From the NCBI GenBank assembly GCA_937934135.1, contig CALHAW010000009.1, positions 1 through 64,000 on the forward strand: a stretch of 64,000 nt of DNA, written 5' to 3'. The position numbers were made by a program, and so were the translations under genes. A model generated the notes under the pieces. The model was not told the origin of the DNA. It saw only the letters and a program-made list of their open reading frames with translations, and did not search any database. Of this stretch, positions 7,386 to 15,411 are shown one piece after another. The stretch is from an uncultured Alphaproteobacteria bacterium (GTDB lineage: Bacteria > Pseudomonadota > Alphaproteobacteria > Micavibrionales > Micavibrionaceae). Positions within the stretch are counted from its first letter, which is position 1. Every line of letters begins with the position of its first letter.

Positions 7386-9506
7386 ATGGTAAAAACCAAA
7401 AAGACAGCTAAAAAACCGTCAAAGAAAACGCCTAAAAAAGCGTCTAAAAAAACGACCAAAAAGAAAAAAACCACAACAAAAGGGGGCTTTTGGTCGCGTG
7501 CGTTTAAATTTTGCCTAAAATGGGGGTTTGTCACCGGATTATGGTGCGCCATTATACTAACCATCATGCTCTTCTGGTACGCTAGTGAACTGCCCAGCAT
7601 TACAAAATCTATGGTATTTGAACGCCGCCCAACAGTTATCATTAAGGCCTCAAACGGTGAAATAGTGGATCGTTACGGCGATATTAAAGGCGAAATCGTC
7701 AATGTCGAAGATCTGCCCCCCCATGTCGTCAATGCCGTTCTGGCGATTGAAGATCGCCGTTTTTATGATCATTTTGGAATGGATCTAAAAGGGATCGCGC
7801 GTGCCTTTGTGGTCAACATCACCAAGGGTCGCTTTGCTCAAGGGGGGTCAACCCTCACCCAACAGCTCGCCAAGAATCTTTTCCTCTCCCGTGATAGAAC
7901 CATCAAACGTAAAATTCAAGAACTCATGCTCGCCTTCCAATTAGAAAGCGAACTCACCAAAGATGAAATTTTAAGCGCCTATCTAAACCGCGTTTATCTG
8001 GGCGCTGGGGCGTATGGCGTTGATGCCGCCGCCCGCGTTTATTTCAATAAATCTGCCAAAGAATTAAACCTCAAAGAATCTGCAACCATCGCCGGTCTGC
8101 TCAAAGCGCCCTCTCGCTACTCTCCCAGCGCAAACCCACAGCGCGCCGCCGAAAGAACCGCCACCGTCCTCAAAGCAATGAAGGAAGCAGGATACGCCAG
8201 CAGCAATGAAATTGATCGCTATAAAGGCATGCCGCCCGTGCCGCGCCGCAAACCATCCAGCGGTAATTCCGTGCGCTACTTCACAGATTATGTTGTGGGG
8301 CAGTTAGAAGACCTTATTGGTACTATTGATGATGACATCATCGTTGAAACGACCCTGAATGGCGATATTCAAAACCAACTGGAAGAATCCATCACCAAAA
8401 ACACCCTGCGTTACGGCACAGATTATGAAGTTGGTCAGGGCGCGGGTATTATCATCCGCCTGGATGGTTCTATTGTTGCATTAATGGGCGGTAAAGATTA
8501 CGGCGCCAGTGAATTTAACCGCGTCACGGACTCCCTTCGTCCTCCTGGCTCTTCTTTCAAACCGCTTGTTTATTTAGCAGCGATTGAAAATGGATGGAAT
8601 TTAAATTCTTTAATTGTTGATGAAAAAATCACACGGGGTCGCTACCGCCCTGCCAACTACGGTCATAAATATTATGGCGAAGTCACATTATTTGAAGCAC
8701 TCACCCTTTCCCTCAACACCGTTGCGGTGAATTTAATGCGTGATGTGCGCCCTGATAAAGTCATTGGTCTCGCCCGTCGCCTCGGCATTACTGCCAACCT
8801 TGAACCAGATCTCAGCTTGGCTTTGGGAAGCTCTGGCGTACCAATGATTGAAATGGCAACCGCCTACAGCGTGATTGGCCGTGGCGGTTTGGCCGTTGAA
8901 CCCTTCGCCATTAAAAAGATCACAAACAAGGCAGGTGATATTTTATATAAACGCGAAGCGCCCACGAAAAGCAGACGTGTTGTCGAAATCAATGACACAC
9001 GCCAAATCACAGCAATGATGCAATCGGTTGTGCGCAATGGCACGGGAAAGGCCGCGGCTATCCCCTACCGCGCTGCGGGTAAAACAGGAACATCACAAGA
9101 CTTCCGCGATGCTTGGTTTATCGGATTTACTGACAAATATACCGGGGCGGTTTGGTTTGGAAACGATGACAATTCCCCGACGAAGCGTTTGACTGGCGGC
9201 GCTGCCCCCGCCCATGTTTGGCGCGAAGTTATGATGGTGGCTCAAACCAAAGGTGGTCGCACCTATGGTAATTTCTCGAATATAAATTTCGGTGACGGTT
9301 TTGGTGAACATGGTTTTGATGATCTCCTTTCAGGTATCTTAAACGATGATGACTTAGGCGATAAGAATAATGGCGGTGGGTTTTTTAACTGGCTGGGCGG
9401 TATAACAAATGGCCTTGACCACCCTAATAAAAATGCGTCACCGAAAAATAAACCTAAGAAGGAATACACCCCGCGCGGCCGTCATCAATGGGATATGAAT
9501 GAATAG
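7386..9506 (+). CDS. Bifunctional class A penicillin-binding protein (PBP1A type)
   Basis: The enzyme polymerises lipid II into glycan strands and cross-links them in the periplasm. The 706-residue protein has a cytosolic tail of about 34 residues made almost wholly of Lys, Thr, Ser, Pro and Ala, one membrane segment (about 45-67), a GT51 glycosyltransferase domain with EDRRFYDHF (catalytic E122) and QGGSTLTQQ (152-160), and a transpeptidase domain with SSFK (S389), SLN (442-444) and KTGT (566-569). All catalytic motifs are intact. The C-terminal tail is rich in Gly, Asp and Asn. The lysine-rich tail resembles histone H1-like tails and is longer than in the classical enzymes. It is flanked by single genes rather than an operon. 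Confidence 0.93.
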   Translation: MVKTKKTAKKPSKKTPKKASKKTTKKKKTTTKGGFWSRAFKFCLKWGFVTGLWCAIILTIMLFWYASELPSITKSMVFERRPTVIIKASNGEIVDRYGDIKGEIVNVEDLPPHVVNAVLAIEDRRFYDHFGMDLKGIARAFVVNITKGRFAQGGSTLTQQLAKNLFLSRDRTIKRKIQELMLAFQLESELTKDEILSAYLNRVYLGAGAYGVDAAARVYFNKSAKELNLKESATIAGLLKAPSRYSPSANPQRAAERTATVLKAMKEAGYASSNEIDRYKGMPPVPRRKPSSGNSVRYFTDYVVGQLEDLIGTIDDDIIVETTLNGDIQNQLEESITKNTLRYGTDYEVGQGAGIIIRLDGSIVALMGGKDYGASEFNRVTDSLRPPGSSFKPLVYLAAIENGWNLNSLIVDEKITRGRYRPANYGHKYYGEVTLFEALTLSLNTVAVNLMRDVRPDKVIGLARRLGITANLEPDLSLALGSSGVPMIEMATAYSVIGRGGLAVEPFAIKKITNKAGDILYKREAPTKSRRVVEINDTRQITAMMQSVVRNGTGKAAAIPYRAAGKTGTSQDFRDAWFIGFTDKYTGAVWFGNDDNSPTKRLTGGAAPAHVWREVMMVAQTKGGRTYGNFSNINFGDGFGEHGFDDLLSGILNDDDLGDKNNGGGFFNWLGGITNGLDHPNKNASPKNKPKKEYTPRGRHQWDMNE

Positions 9507-9534
9507 CGTCCTCGCGCTTGCATGCATGACGGCT
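9506..9534. repeat. Dispersed CGTCCT...CATGACGGCT repeat, copy 1
   Basis: This short palindromic element just after the penicillin-binding protein gene begins GCGTCCTCG and ends GCATGACGGCT. Copies occur at 55135-55164 and 58768-58798. On the minus strand each reads CCGTCATG, then a small hairpin, then GAGGACG or TAGGACG. The outer CGTC/GACG bases can pair. Confidence 0.5.
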
Positions 9535-9654
9535 ATATTTAAAAAAAAGCATCTGGTGTCCTTTCAGTATAGTTTATTTTATGTCCTTCAATGTCTTACT
9601 CTTTATTTTCAAAACCTCTTAAACGGGTTTTTAAAAATTTCTTTATTTTATATT

Positions 9655-10095
9655 TTACGTCTCCACAAATAATACCTGCGTGGCCTCAACAATTTCGCCG
9701 CGTACCGCCGCAAACTTGTCTTCACCAATATCATCCCAATGCGCTTTTAATTCCGCTGCGCTGGCGCTCGGCCCGCCAACTTCCCAACCAGAACGCATCA
9801 ACGCACGGTCAATAAACTCTAAATAATCAGATGGAAACGCCTGACGTGGCGCGCGTAAACCACAATCAACCAATGTCTTAGCAATCAGGGAATCTCCCAC
9901 ATCCATCATATCTGCTGTAAATTGGATGGCAGACAGTATCTTTATTGCCATTACATTATTGGGAACATTACGCAAATGCCGCATAAAGCGCGCATATACT
10001 TCGCGCTCCGCATGGGCATGGCTGGATAAAGGGGGGATTGGTAAAATAACATTGGGGTCTCCCCTATTATCATTACTCTTTAAATGCTTCGTCAT
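9655..10095 (-). CDS. Hypothetical protein (146 aa)
   Basis: I do not recognise the family. The 146-residue product is soluble and mostly helical by composition, with no signal peptide. It begins MTKHLKSNDNRGDPNVILP, has a helical stretch around EREVYARFMRHLRNVPNNVMAIKIL written across residues 30-55, and a Trp-containing segment near residues 118-125 (ELKAHWDD). The start is well supported by AGGAAGG 7 nt upstream of the ATG, and GC content is like that of the housekeeping genes. It stands alone, with rnhA upstream on the same strand 146 nt away. It is probably a genuine lineage-restricted gene. Confidence 0.6.
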   Translation of the reverse strand: MTKHLKSNDNRGDPNVILPIPPLSSHAHAEREVYARFMRHLRNVPNNVMAIKILSAIQFTADMMDVGDSLIAKTLVDCGLRAPRQAFPSDYLEFIDRALMRSGWEVGGPSASAAELKAHWDDIGEDKFAAVRGEIVEATQVLFVET

Positions 10096-10241
10096 CTTGT
10101 TGCCTTCCTGTTAGCCGCTTCGTTTTTTGATCTTCTATGAACGCCTTAACACATTCATCATATCAAAACTTTGTTCGGAAGGTCTTAACGATAAGTTAAC
10201 AACGAAGTTACAAGAGGGAGGCAGCCTGTGGACGAATCAGG

Positions 10242-10670
10242 CTAACTATTTGGAATCGCTGCGACGGCCAGCTTATCCACATGTTCATTAAATTCATCGC
10301 CAGAATGCCCTTTTACCCAAATAAAATTTACTTTATGTCGCAGAATCTGCGAATCGATCTGCTCCCACAAATCTTGATTCTTCACTGGTTTCTTATTGGC
10401 ACTGCGCCATCCACGGGCTTTCCACCCCTCCAGCCACTCTGTCGCGCCTTGTAAAACATACTTACTATCTGTGTAAATCGTAACGTCACTTGGCTTTTTA
10501 ATCGCCTCCAACGCTTTAATCACCGCCATCATCTCCATACGGTTATTGGTTGTTTCTGGATCCCCCCCTGATAATTCCTTTTGATGCCCATTCCACATCA
10601 ACAACGCACCCCACCCACCTGGGCCGGGGTTTCCACTACACGCCCCATCTGTATAAATTTTAATACTCAT
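10242..10670 (-). CDS. rnhA: Ribonuclease HI
   Basis: RNase HI cuts the RNA strand of RNA:DNA hybrids, removing R-loops and primers. The 142-residue protein carries the complete catalytic set in [16 protein letters not shown] (first Asp), [13 protein letters not shown] (Glu), YTDSKYV (second Asp) and [15 protein letters not shown] (His and final Asp). The length is normal. The start overlaps the end of the upstream P-loop ATPase gene by 11 nt, so the two are translationally linked in an ispH / ATPase / rnhA operon. An AGCCTG/CAGGCT hairpin follows the stop codon but lacks a T-run. Confidence 0.95.
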   Translation of the reverse strand: MSIKIYTDGACSGNPGPGGWGALLMWNGHQKELSGGDPETTNNRMEMMAVIKALEAIKKPSDVTIYTDSKYVLQGATEWLEGWKARGWRSANKKPVKNQDLWEQIDSQILRHKVNFIWVKGHSGDEFNEHVDKLAVAAIPNS

Positions 10671-11436
10671 CCGGCAGATGGCTTTCTATAATTTTCAAAA
10701 AATCATTGGATGTTGTGACACCATGAAAGGCAGAAGACGGAATCGTCACACCATATTTATCGGCAATATATTGATATTTTGGTAAACGGTTTTCAAATAA
10801 ACGCGGGAACACCCACCGCCCAAAATCATCTGCGTCCATCTCATTTGTATCCTTTAAATCGTTCACGGTTAAATATTCTTCCACCCAAAACGCAAATCGC
10901 TCCGGTGAAAAAAACATCGGCTTGGGGTAATCTTGCGCGCGCTTTAACACGTGTTTTTCTTCTTCGGCATTGGCTTTGATATAAACAATCAAAGAATTTT
11001 CATCCACCGCATCTAACAAAACTTCATCATCAATTTCACAAAGACTTCCTGTTGAATCATTAACAACTTGGCTAAAACCACCTTTATGCGCTTGCGCCAC
11101 AACTTTCTGTAACTGCCGCAGGCTCTCACACTCGGCTTCAAAATATGTATTCTGCCTACGCTTAAATTCATCAAAAGGTAACTTACCTGCCCCCAACTGC
11201 CCCACATAACGGGATAATTGCGAAAGATCTTCGGCAATTACGGTGTTTTTCTCACCCAGCGTTTCTTCAATCTCTGCCCCTAAATAAGTCGTCCCAATTT
11301 CTAAATCACATGAATAATGAAACCACCCTTCTTTCGCCAACAAACACGAAAGATACGTCTTCCCAATCCCTGACATCCCCATCAGGGTAATGACTTTATT
11401 CTCTATCTTGTTAAAATCTGACTTTGTAATCGGCAT
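10660..11436 (-). CDS. P-loop ATPase between ispH and rnhA
   Basis: This 258-residue protein has a Walker A loop GMSGIGKT (about residues 20-27) in a [17 protein letters not shown] context, followed by a long helical region and a possible Walker B-like strand SLIVYIKA near residue 150. The fold looks like a nucleoside or shikimate kinase-type P-loop protein, but the substrate is not evident. AAGGAAAA precedes the ATG at 11436, 12 nt after the ispH stop. In many alphaproteobacteria the gene between ispH and rnhA is thrB (homoserine kinase, GHMP family). This protein is unrelated to GHMP kinases, so it occupies the thrB position without being thrB. Its role is unknown. Confidence 0.7.
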   Translation of the reverse strand: MPITKSDFNKIENKVITLMGMSGIGKTYLSCLLAKEGWFHYSCDLEIGTTYLGAEIEETLGEKNTVIAEDLSQLSRYVGQLGAGKLPFDEFKRRQNTYFEAECESLRQLQKVVAQAHKGGFSQVVNDSTGSLCEIDDEVLLDAVDENSLIVYIKANAEEEKHVLKRAQDYPKPMFFSPERFAFWVEEYLTVNDLKDTNEMDADDFGRWVFPRLFENRLPKYQYIADKYGVTIPSSAFHGVTTSNDFLKIIESHLPDEY

Positions 11437-11448
11437 GTAATATTTTCC

Positions 11449-12414
11449 TTACGCTGCGCTGTCTCTCAACACACGCGGGATATTAAACACCACATTTTCT
11501 TCGGTGCTGTTGGGTGTTTCAACGCGCACATTATATTTCGTGGCAATCATATCAATCACTTCTTCTACCAAAACCTCTGGCGCGGACGCGCCCGCGCTTA
11601 AACCCAAAATTTGCACCCCTTCTAACCACACCCAATCAATATCGCTACCTCGTTGCACCAACATGGATTTTTCACATCCATAACTTAATGCCACCTCAAC
11701 CAGGCGGTTTGAATTAGATGAATTGGGCGCGCCAATAACAATCATTGCGTCGCAATTTTCAGAAATTTCCTTTACCGCATTTTGGCGGTTCGTGGTGGCG
11801 TAACAAATATCTTCTTTATGCGGCCCCTTCATTGTTGGGAAACGCGCCTGCAGCGCGGCAACAATCTCTGCCGTATCATCAACAGATAATGTGGTTTGCG
11901 TGCAATAGGCCAGATTATCAGGATTCTCTACCTTTAATTCCGCCACGTCTGAAACCGTTTCAATTAACAATACCGCGCCTTCAGGCAACTGTCCCATCGT
12001 GCCTTCCACTTCGGGGTGGCCCGCATGCCCAATCAATATAATTTGGCATCCCGCCGCATGATGGCGTTCCGCTTCTTTATGTACCTTGCTGACCAATGGA
12101 CAGGTGGCATCAATGTAAAACATCTCACGCTTTTCTGCCTCTTGCGGCACACGTTTCGGCACACCATGGGCAGAGAAAATAACCGGCTGCCCATCATTGG
12201 GGATTTCATCCAACGCTTCGACAAAGACCGCACCTTTATTCCGCAATCCTTCGACCACATATTTATTATGCACAATTTCATGGCGTACATAGACGGGTGC
12301 GCCATATTTTTCTAATGATTTTTCAACAATCTGGATCGCCCGGTCCACCCCCGCACAAAACCCCCGCGGACTGGCCAGCAATATTGTCATATCGTTTTTG
12401 CTTACGTTATTCAT
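11449..12414 (-). CDS. ispH: 4-hydroxy-3-methylbut-2-enyl diphosphate reductase IspH
   Basis: IspH is the last enzyme of the MEP pathway and reduces HMBPP to IPP and DMAPP with a [4Fe-4S] cluster. The three cluster cysteines are visible in RGFCAG (C20), DATCPL and [10 protein letters not shown], together with the HEIVHNKYV and SAHGVP histidine motifs. The start chosen is the ATG at 12414 (321 residues). An ATG 21 nt further upstream is in frame, but a TATAAA box at 12421-12426 lies 6 nt before the 12414 ATG, so the upstream codons probably belong to the promoter. The gene leads the ispH / ATPase / rnhA operon. Confidence 0.94.
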   Translation of the reverse strand: MNNVSKNDMTILLASPRGFCAGVDRAIQIVEKSLEKYGAPVYVRHEIVHNKYVVEGLRNKGAVFVEALDEIPNDGQPVIFSAHGVPKRVPQEAEKREMFYIDATCPLVSKVHKEAERHHAAGCQIILIGHAGHPEVEGTMGQLPEGAVLLIETVSDVAELKVENPDNLAYCTQTTLSVDDTAEIVAALQARFPTMKGPHKEDICYATTNRQNAVKEISENCDAMIVIGAPNSSNSNRLVEVALSYGCEKSMLVQRGSDIDWVWLEGVQILGLSAGASAPEVLVEEVIDMIATKYNVRVETPNSTEENVVFNIPRVLRDSAA

Positions 12415-12420
12415 GACGCA

Positions 12421-12426
12421 TTTATA
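12421..12426 (-). promoter_or_regulatory. Putative -10 box of ispH
   Basis: On the minus strand TATAAA ends 6 nt before the ispH ATG at 12414. The -35 region is weak. The box decides the choice of the inner ATG as start. Confidence 0.4.
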
Positions 12427-12535
12427 AAAGACCACTGCAAATAAATCTATGTTAAAAACTCGCCAAGAGAATTTATTGTCATATTTAAAAATAAATGCTA
12501 TTCATGTTACATATTAATCATCACAAGGAAGTATA

Positions 12536-12859
12536 ATGAGCTTGGTACAAGAAAAGTTTGAATGGATTGTTGAGTGTATGGACGACTGGAAGTTATCTCA
12601 AAAGGAACGCAATATTTTATTAGGCTTTAATGAAGCAGCTAAGCTCCCTCCTGAAATAGAAGAACGTTTTGACCTTATCTCAGAGATAAAAACTACTCTG
12701 GAGTTGGTATATGGTGGTGATGACAACGAGCAAGAGACTATGTGGTTACGAGCTAAAATCAGCACATTAAATCATAAATCACCGTTACGATTTTTAGAAA
12801 ACGATACGAACAACAATCATAAATTGAAAACGCTTGTTTCTAGCATGAATGGGCCTTAA
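12536..12859 (+). CDS. Small orphan protein, possible MbcA/ParS-type toxin-binding fold
   Basis: The 107-residue product begins MSLVQEKFEWIVECMDDW. Its C-terminal half, with MWLRAKISTLNHKSPLRFLE, loosely follows the W-L-x(n)-L-x-x-x-x-P-L-x-x-L pattern of the Xre/MbcA/ParS toxin-binding domain. The resemblance is weak and no RES-type toxin gene is adjacent, so an antitoxin role is only a possibility. AAGGAAG precedes the ATG at 12536. A promoter TTGTCA, 17 nt, TATTCA lies about 50 nt upstream. The gene is more AT-rich than the lipoprotein gene that follows on the same strand. Confidence 0.5.
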   Translation: MSLVQEKFEWIVECMDDWKLSQKERNILLGFNEAAKLPPEIEERFDLISEIKTTLELVYGGDDNEQETMWLRAKISTLNHKSPLRFLENDTNNNHKLKTLVSSMNGP

Positions 12860-12901
12860 AAACTCTTGTCATCCCGCTTGCGCTCTCGTACTGTTCTGTT
12901 C

Positions 12902-13531
12902 ATGAAAAAGGGAATAATACTTATCGCACTGCTGTGCCTATCTGGCTGTAGCACTGCCGCAGGAATCCAACAAGATTTCCGCGATTTCAACGCCTCTCTC
13001 AATAAAAAAGTGCAAAACCTCAAAGACAATGAAACACCGCCCACCCCTTTAACCACGGATGCCCCGCGTGCGGCGCTCAATAATACCTGCCCGCCTATCA
13101 TCATTGATCCACAATTAAATTCCCTGACCGAATTTTATGATGAAAGCAATCCCATCGCCGCCAACAAGGTCTCTTCCGTGCATTTGGCCCGCGCCAGCAG
13201 CGAATGCACCCCTGATGGTGACTATGTCAGTATTCTGATTGAGCTGGCTTTTGACAGCAAACTCGGCCCCAAGGCGCGCCGTAAACCAAATGATCAGCCC
13301 TTCTTCGCTTATCCTTACTTTATCACCGTGACTGATAATACCGGTGCCGAAGTGGTGAAGGAGCTTTTCGCCGCTTCCATGACCTATGACGGCACCGCGA
13401 CCCAACAATCCTTAATCGAAACCATCCGTCAACGCCTGCCCTATAATCCTGATGGCACATTGCCTCCTTATCAAATTCATGTCGGCTTCCAATTAACCGA
13501 AAGCCAACTCTTTTATAACGCCTCACTTTAG
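12902..13531 (+). CDS. Predicted lipoprotein upstream of xseB
   Basis: The ATG at 12902 is preferred over an in-frame ATG 36 nt upstream because it starts a clean lipoprotein signal peptide, MKKGIILIALLCLSGC, with the lipobox LSGC and acylated C16. The mature part (209 residues in all) has no recognised domain. It contains two further cysteines in NNTCPP and SSECTP that could form a disulfide, and a beta-rich centre (YVSILIELAF, YFITVTDNTG). It is probably anchored in the outer membrane facing the periplasm. It lies 14 nt before xseB and 43 nt after the preceding orphan, so it is likely co-transcribed with xseB and ispA. Function unknown. Confidence 0.75.
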   Translation: MKKGIILIALLCLSGCSTAAGIQQDFRDFNASLNKKVQNLKDNETPPTPLTTDAPRAALNNTCPPIIIDPQLNSLTEFYDESNPIAANKVSSVHLARASSECTPDGDYVSILIELAFDSKLGPKARRKPNDQPFFAYPYFITVTDNTGAEVVKELFAASMTYDGTATQQSLIETIRQRLPYNPDGTLPPYQIHVGFQLTESQLFYNASL

Positions 13532-13545
13532 TGTAAAACGATACC

Positions 13546-13788
13546 ATGACTAAAAACACAATTCCTGACACTTTAAGCTTCGAAGACGCCTTGATAGAGC
13601 TGGAAACCATTGTCGGCGCCCTCGAAAGTGGTAAAGCACCCTTGGAGGATTCTATTACCTCCTATGAACGCGGCATGGCATTGAAACAGCATTGCGCTAA
13701 AAAATTAAGCGCCGCGCAGGAAAAAATTGAAAAAATAACAATAAATCCCGATGGGTCGGCCTCCACCGCGCCTTTCGATAAAGAATAA
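13546..13788 (+). CDS. xseB: Exodeoxyribonuclease VII small subunit
   Basis: XseB is the small subunit that coats the XseA catalytic subunit of exonuclease VII, which degrades single-stranded DNA. The 80-residue protein has the whole family signature SFEDALIELETIVGALESGKAPLED written over residues 11-35 and the ITSYERGMALKQHCAKKLSAAQEKIEKI coiled-coil region after it. Length is typical. It lies 14 nt after the lipoprotein gene and 18 nt before ispA, the usual alphaproteobacterial xseB-ispA order. Confidence 0.93.
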   Translation: MTKNTIPDTLSFEDALIELETIVGALESGKAPLEDSITSYERGMALKQHCAKKLSAAQEKIEKITINPDGSASTAPFDKE

Positions 13789-13806
13789 TAAAGAAAGACT
13801 TTAAGA

Positions 13807-14715
13807 ATGCCATCACCACGCGATGCCTCCCCCCGCCTTCAAGAAGCCATGGATCAATGCACTGAATCCGTGAATACAATGATTGATCACCTGCTTCCCG
13901 AAACGGACCTCCCCGAAGCCCGCCTCTATGATGCCATGCGCTATGGCGTGTTAAATGGCGGTAAACGCCTGCGCCCCTTCATGGTGATGCAGGCCGCCAG
14001 CCTCTTTAACGTGGACCCAAACCGCGCGCGCCGCGCTGCCGCTGGGGTTGAATTTCTTCATTCTTATTCCCTTATTCATGATGATTTACCCGCAATGGAT
14101 AATTCTGACCTGCGCCGCGGTAAACCCTCCCTCCACCGTCAATATGACGAAGCCACAGCTATTTTGGCTGGGGATGCGCTCCTCACGCTTGCTTTTGAAG
14201 TCATGGGTGACCGCGAAACCCACCCTGATCCTTCCGTTCGCGTTGAACTGGTGCGTAAACTTGCTGTTGCCTCTGGTGGACACGGCATGTGCGGCGGTCA
14301 AATGCTTGACTTGCTCGGTGAAAAAGAAGAATTTGGCGTTGGCACAATCTCCCGTATGCAACGCATGAAAACAGGGCAGCTCTTTGCTTTTGCCTGCGAA
14401 GCGGGTGGTGTCCTTGGTAAGGCTGGCGATGCACAGAAAAAAGCGCTCTGCTCTTATGCCTATGACCTCGGCCTCGCCTTTCAGGTGACCGATGATGTGT
14501 TGGACGTCGAAGCAGACCCTAACGACACCGGCAAACCCGCCAATCAGGACGAACAGGCTGGTAAATCGACCTTTGTTTCCACCATGGGGAAAGAACAAGC
14601 CAAAGCCCGCGCCGAAATGCTCGTCCATCAGGCCATCCGCCACCTGCGTATCTTTGATGGCCGCGCCGAAATGCTCAAAGAATTGGCAATGTATGTCTTA
14701 CAAAGACGCGCTTAA
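13807..14715 (+). CDS. ispA: (2E,6E)-farnesyl diphosphate synthase / short-chain polyprenyl synthetase
   Basis: IspA condenses DMAPP with two IPP units to farnesyl diphosphate, the precursor for quinone side chains and undecaprenyl carriers. The 302-residue protein has the first aspartate-rich motif DDLPAMD (92-98) followed by DLRRGKPSLH, and the second one DDVLD near residue 235, with the GGKRLRP substrate site at 51-57. Both aspartate-rich motifs are intact. In related genomes dxs normally follows at once, but here dxs begins 4.9 kb downstream. The last 45 nt of the gene (14671-14715) recur at 15367-15411 with three transitions, a footprint of an insertion at the gene's 3' end. Confidence 0.95.
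   Translation: MPSPRDASPRLQEAMDQCTESVNTMIDHLLPETDLPEARLYDAMRYGVLNGGKRLRPFMVMQAASLFNVDPNRARRAAAGVEFLHSYSLIHDDLPAMDNSDLRRGKPSLHRQYDEATAILAGDALLTLAFEVMGDRETHPDPSVRVELVRKLAVASGGHGMCGGQMLDLLGEKEEFGVGTISRMQRMKTGQLFAFACEAGGVLGKAGDAQKKALCSYAYDLGLAFQVTDDVLDVEADPNDTGKPANQDEQAGKSTFVSTMGKEQAKARAEMLVHQAIRHLRIFDGRAEMLKELAMYVLQRRA
14671..14715 (+). repeat. ispA 3'-end direct repeat, copy 1 (inside ispA)
   Basis: The final 45 nt of ispA, from ATGCTCAAAG to the stop codon TAA, are repeated 696 bp downstream at 15367-15411 in the same orientation. The two copies match at 42 of 45 positions and all three differences are transitions. Confidence 0.85.
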
Positions 14716-14718
14716 TAA

Positions 14719-14747
14719 TTGACATAAAAAATATATTAAGCTATACC
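14719..14747 (+). promoter_or_regulatory. Promoter of the isochorismatase-type gene
   Basis: TTGACA (14719-14724) within the extended block TTGACATAA, a 17-nt spacer and TATACC (14742-14747) start 4 nt after the ispA stop codon. The predicted transcript has a short leader containing AGAGGGA before the ATG at 14773, so this gene is not leaderless. Confidence 0.6.
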
Positions 14748-14772
14748 CCTCAACATAAAGAGGGAATATTCC

Positions 14773-15345
14773 ATGTTACAGTCACTACAATATATTGATT
14801 TTGATGATGATTTTTGGTGCGCGCCCGTTCAAAATTACGCGCATATTGTCATAGACGTACAAGAAGAATTTTGCCGTATTGGTAAAAATACTTTCGGCAC
14901 AACACATACGGAAGAAATTTCAAATCATATTAATAATGTTTCAAAAATATTCCGTGAAATAAATCTAAAAACATTCATCATCTACTATGATCAAGAGGCC
15001 GAAGGGATTACAAAAGCCGCCGGCGGCTTGCACAAATTAGAAACAGAAAAAACCGATATTTTAGTACCAAAAAGCAATGATAACGCCTTCGAAAATAGCA
15101 ACTTAGACTCGCTTTTAAATCAGCATAATATTTCTCACTTACTCATATCGGGCTTCAATGTTTCGGCATGTGTTTTCGATACAGCGCAAAGTGGATTGAA
15201 GGATTTTTACGTCGCCCTTCTAGATGACACCATTGGAGGGAATGATGGCGATCAACATATAATCCCAAGTATGTTGCGTGAATTATCACACGATGGCTGT
15301 TTAATCACAAATTCTTCAACCGCTATCAGAAACCTTACCCTCTAA
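14773..15345 (+). CDS. Isochorismatase-family cysteine hydrolase
   Basis: The 190-residue protein has the fold and catalytic triad of the isochorismatase-like cysteine hydrolases: Asp28 in VIDVQEEF, Lys100 in VPKSNDNAF and Cys133 in GFNVSACVFDTA, each in the expected context. Family members hydrolyse isochorismate, nicotinamide, N-carbamoyl compounds and similar amides. The substrate here is unknown. The gene carries its own TTGACATAA-type promoter and an AGAGGGA ribosome binding site. It lies between two copies of the ispA 3' end, so it appears to be a single-gene insert between ispA and the DNA that once followed it. Composition is more AT-rich than ispA. Confidence 0.85.
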   Translation: MLQSLQYIDFDDDFWCAPVQNYAHIVIDVQEEFCRIGKNTFGTTHTEEISNHINNVSKIFREINLKTFIIYYDQEAEGITKAAGGLHKLETEKTDILVPKSNDNAFENSNLDSLLNQHNISHLLISGFNVSACVFDTAQSGLKDFYVALLDDTIGGNDGDQHIIPSMLRELSHDGCLITNSSTAIRNLTL

Positions 15346-15366
15346 TAACTTTGTCACAACCCCAAA

Positions 15367-15411
15367 ATGCTCAAAGAATTGGCAATGTATATCTTACGAA
15401 GACGCACTTAA
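15367..15411 (+). repeat. ispA 3'-end direct repeat, copy 2 (detached)
   Basis: This 45-nt segment repeats the last codons and stop of ispA, detached from any ispA body. It ends in TTAA, where the minus-strand stop codon of the next orphan gene interleaves with the old ispA stop. That is what would be expected if this was once the true ispA terminus. It bounds the insert carrying the cysteine hydrolase gene. Confidence 0.85.

Noticed and set aside
14086..14643. 185-codon minus-strand frame inside ispA
   Set aside because: Antisense to a fully conserved enzyme with no start signals.
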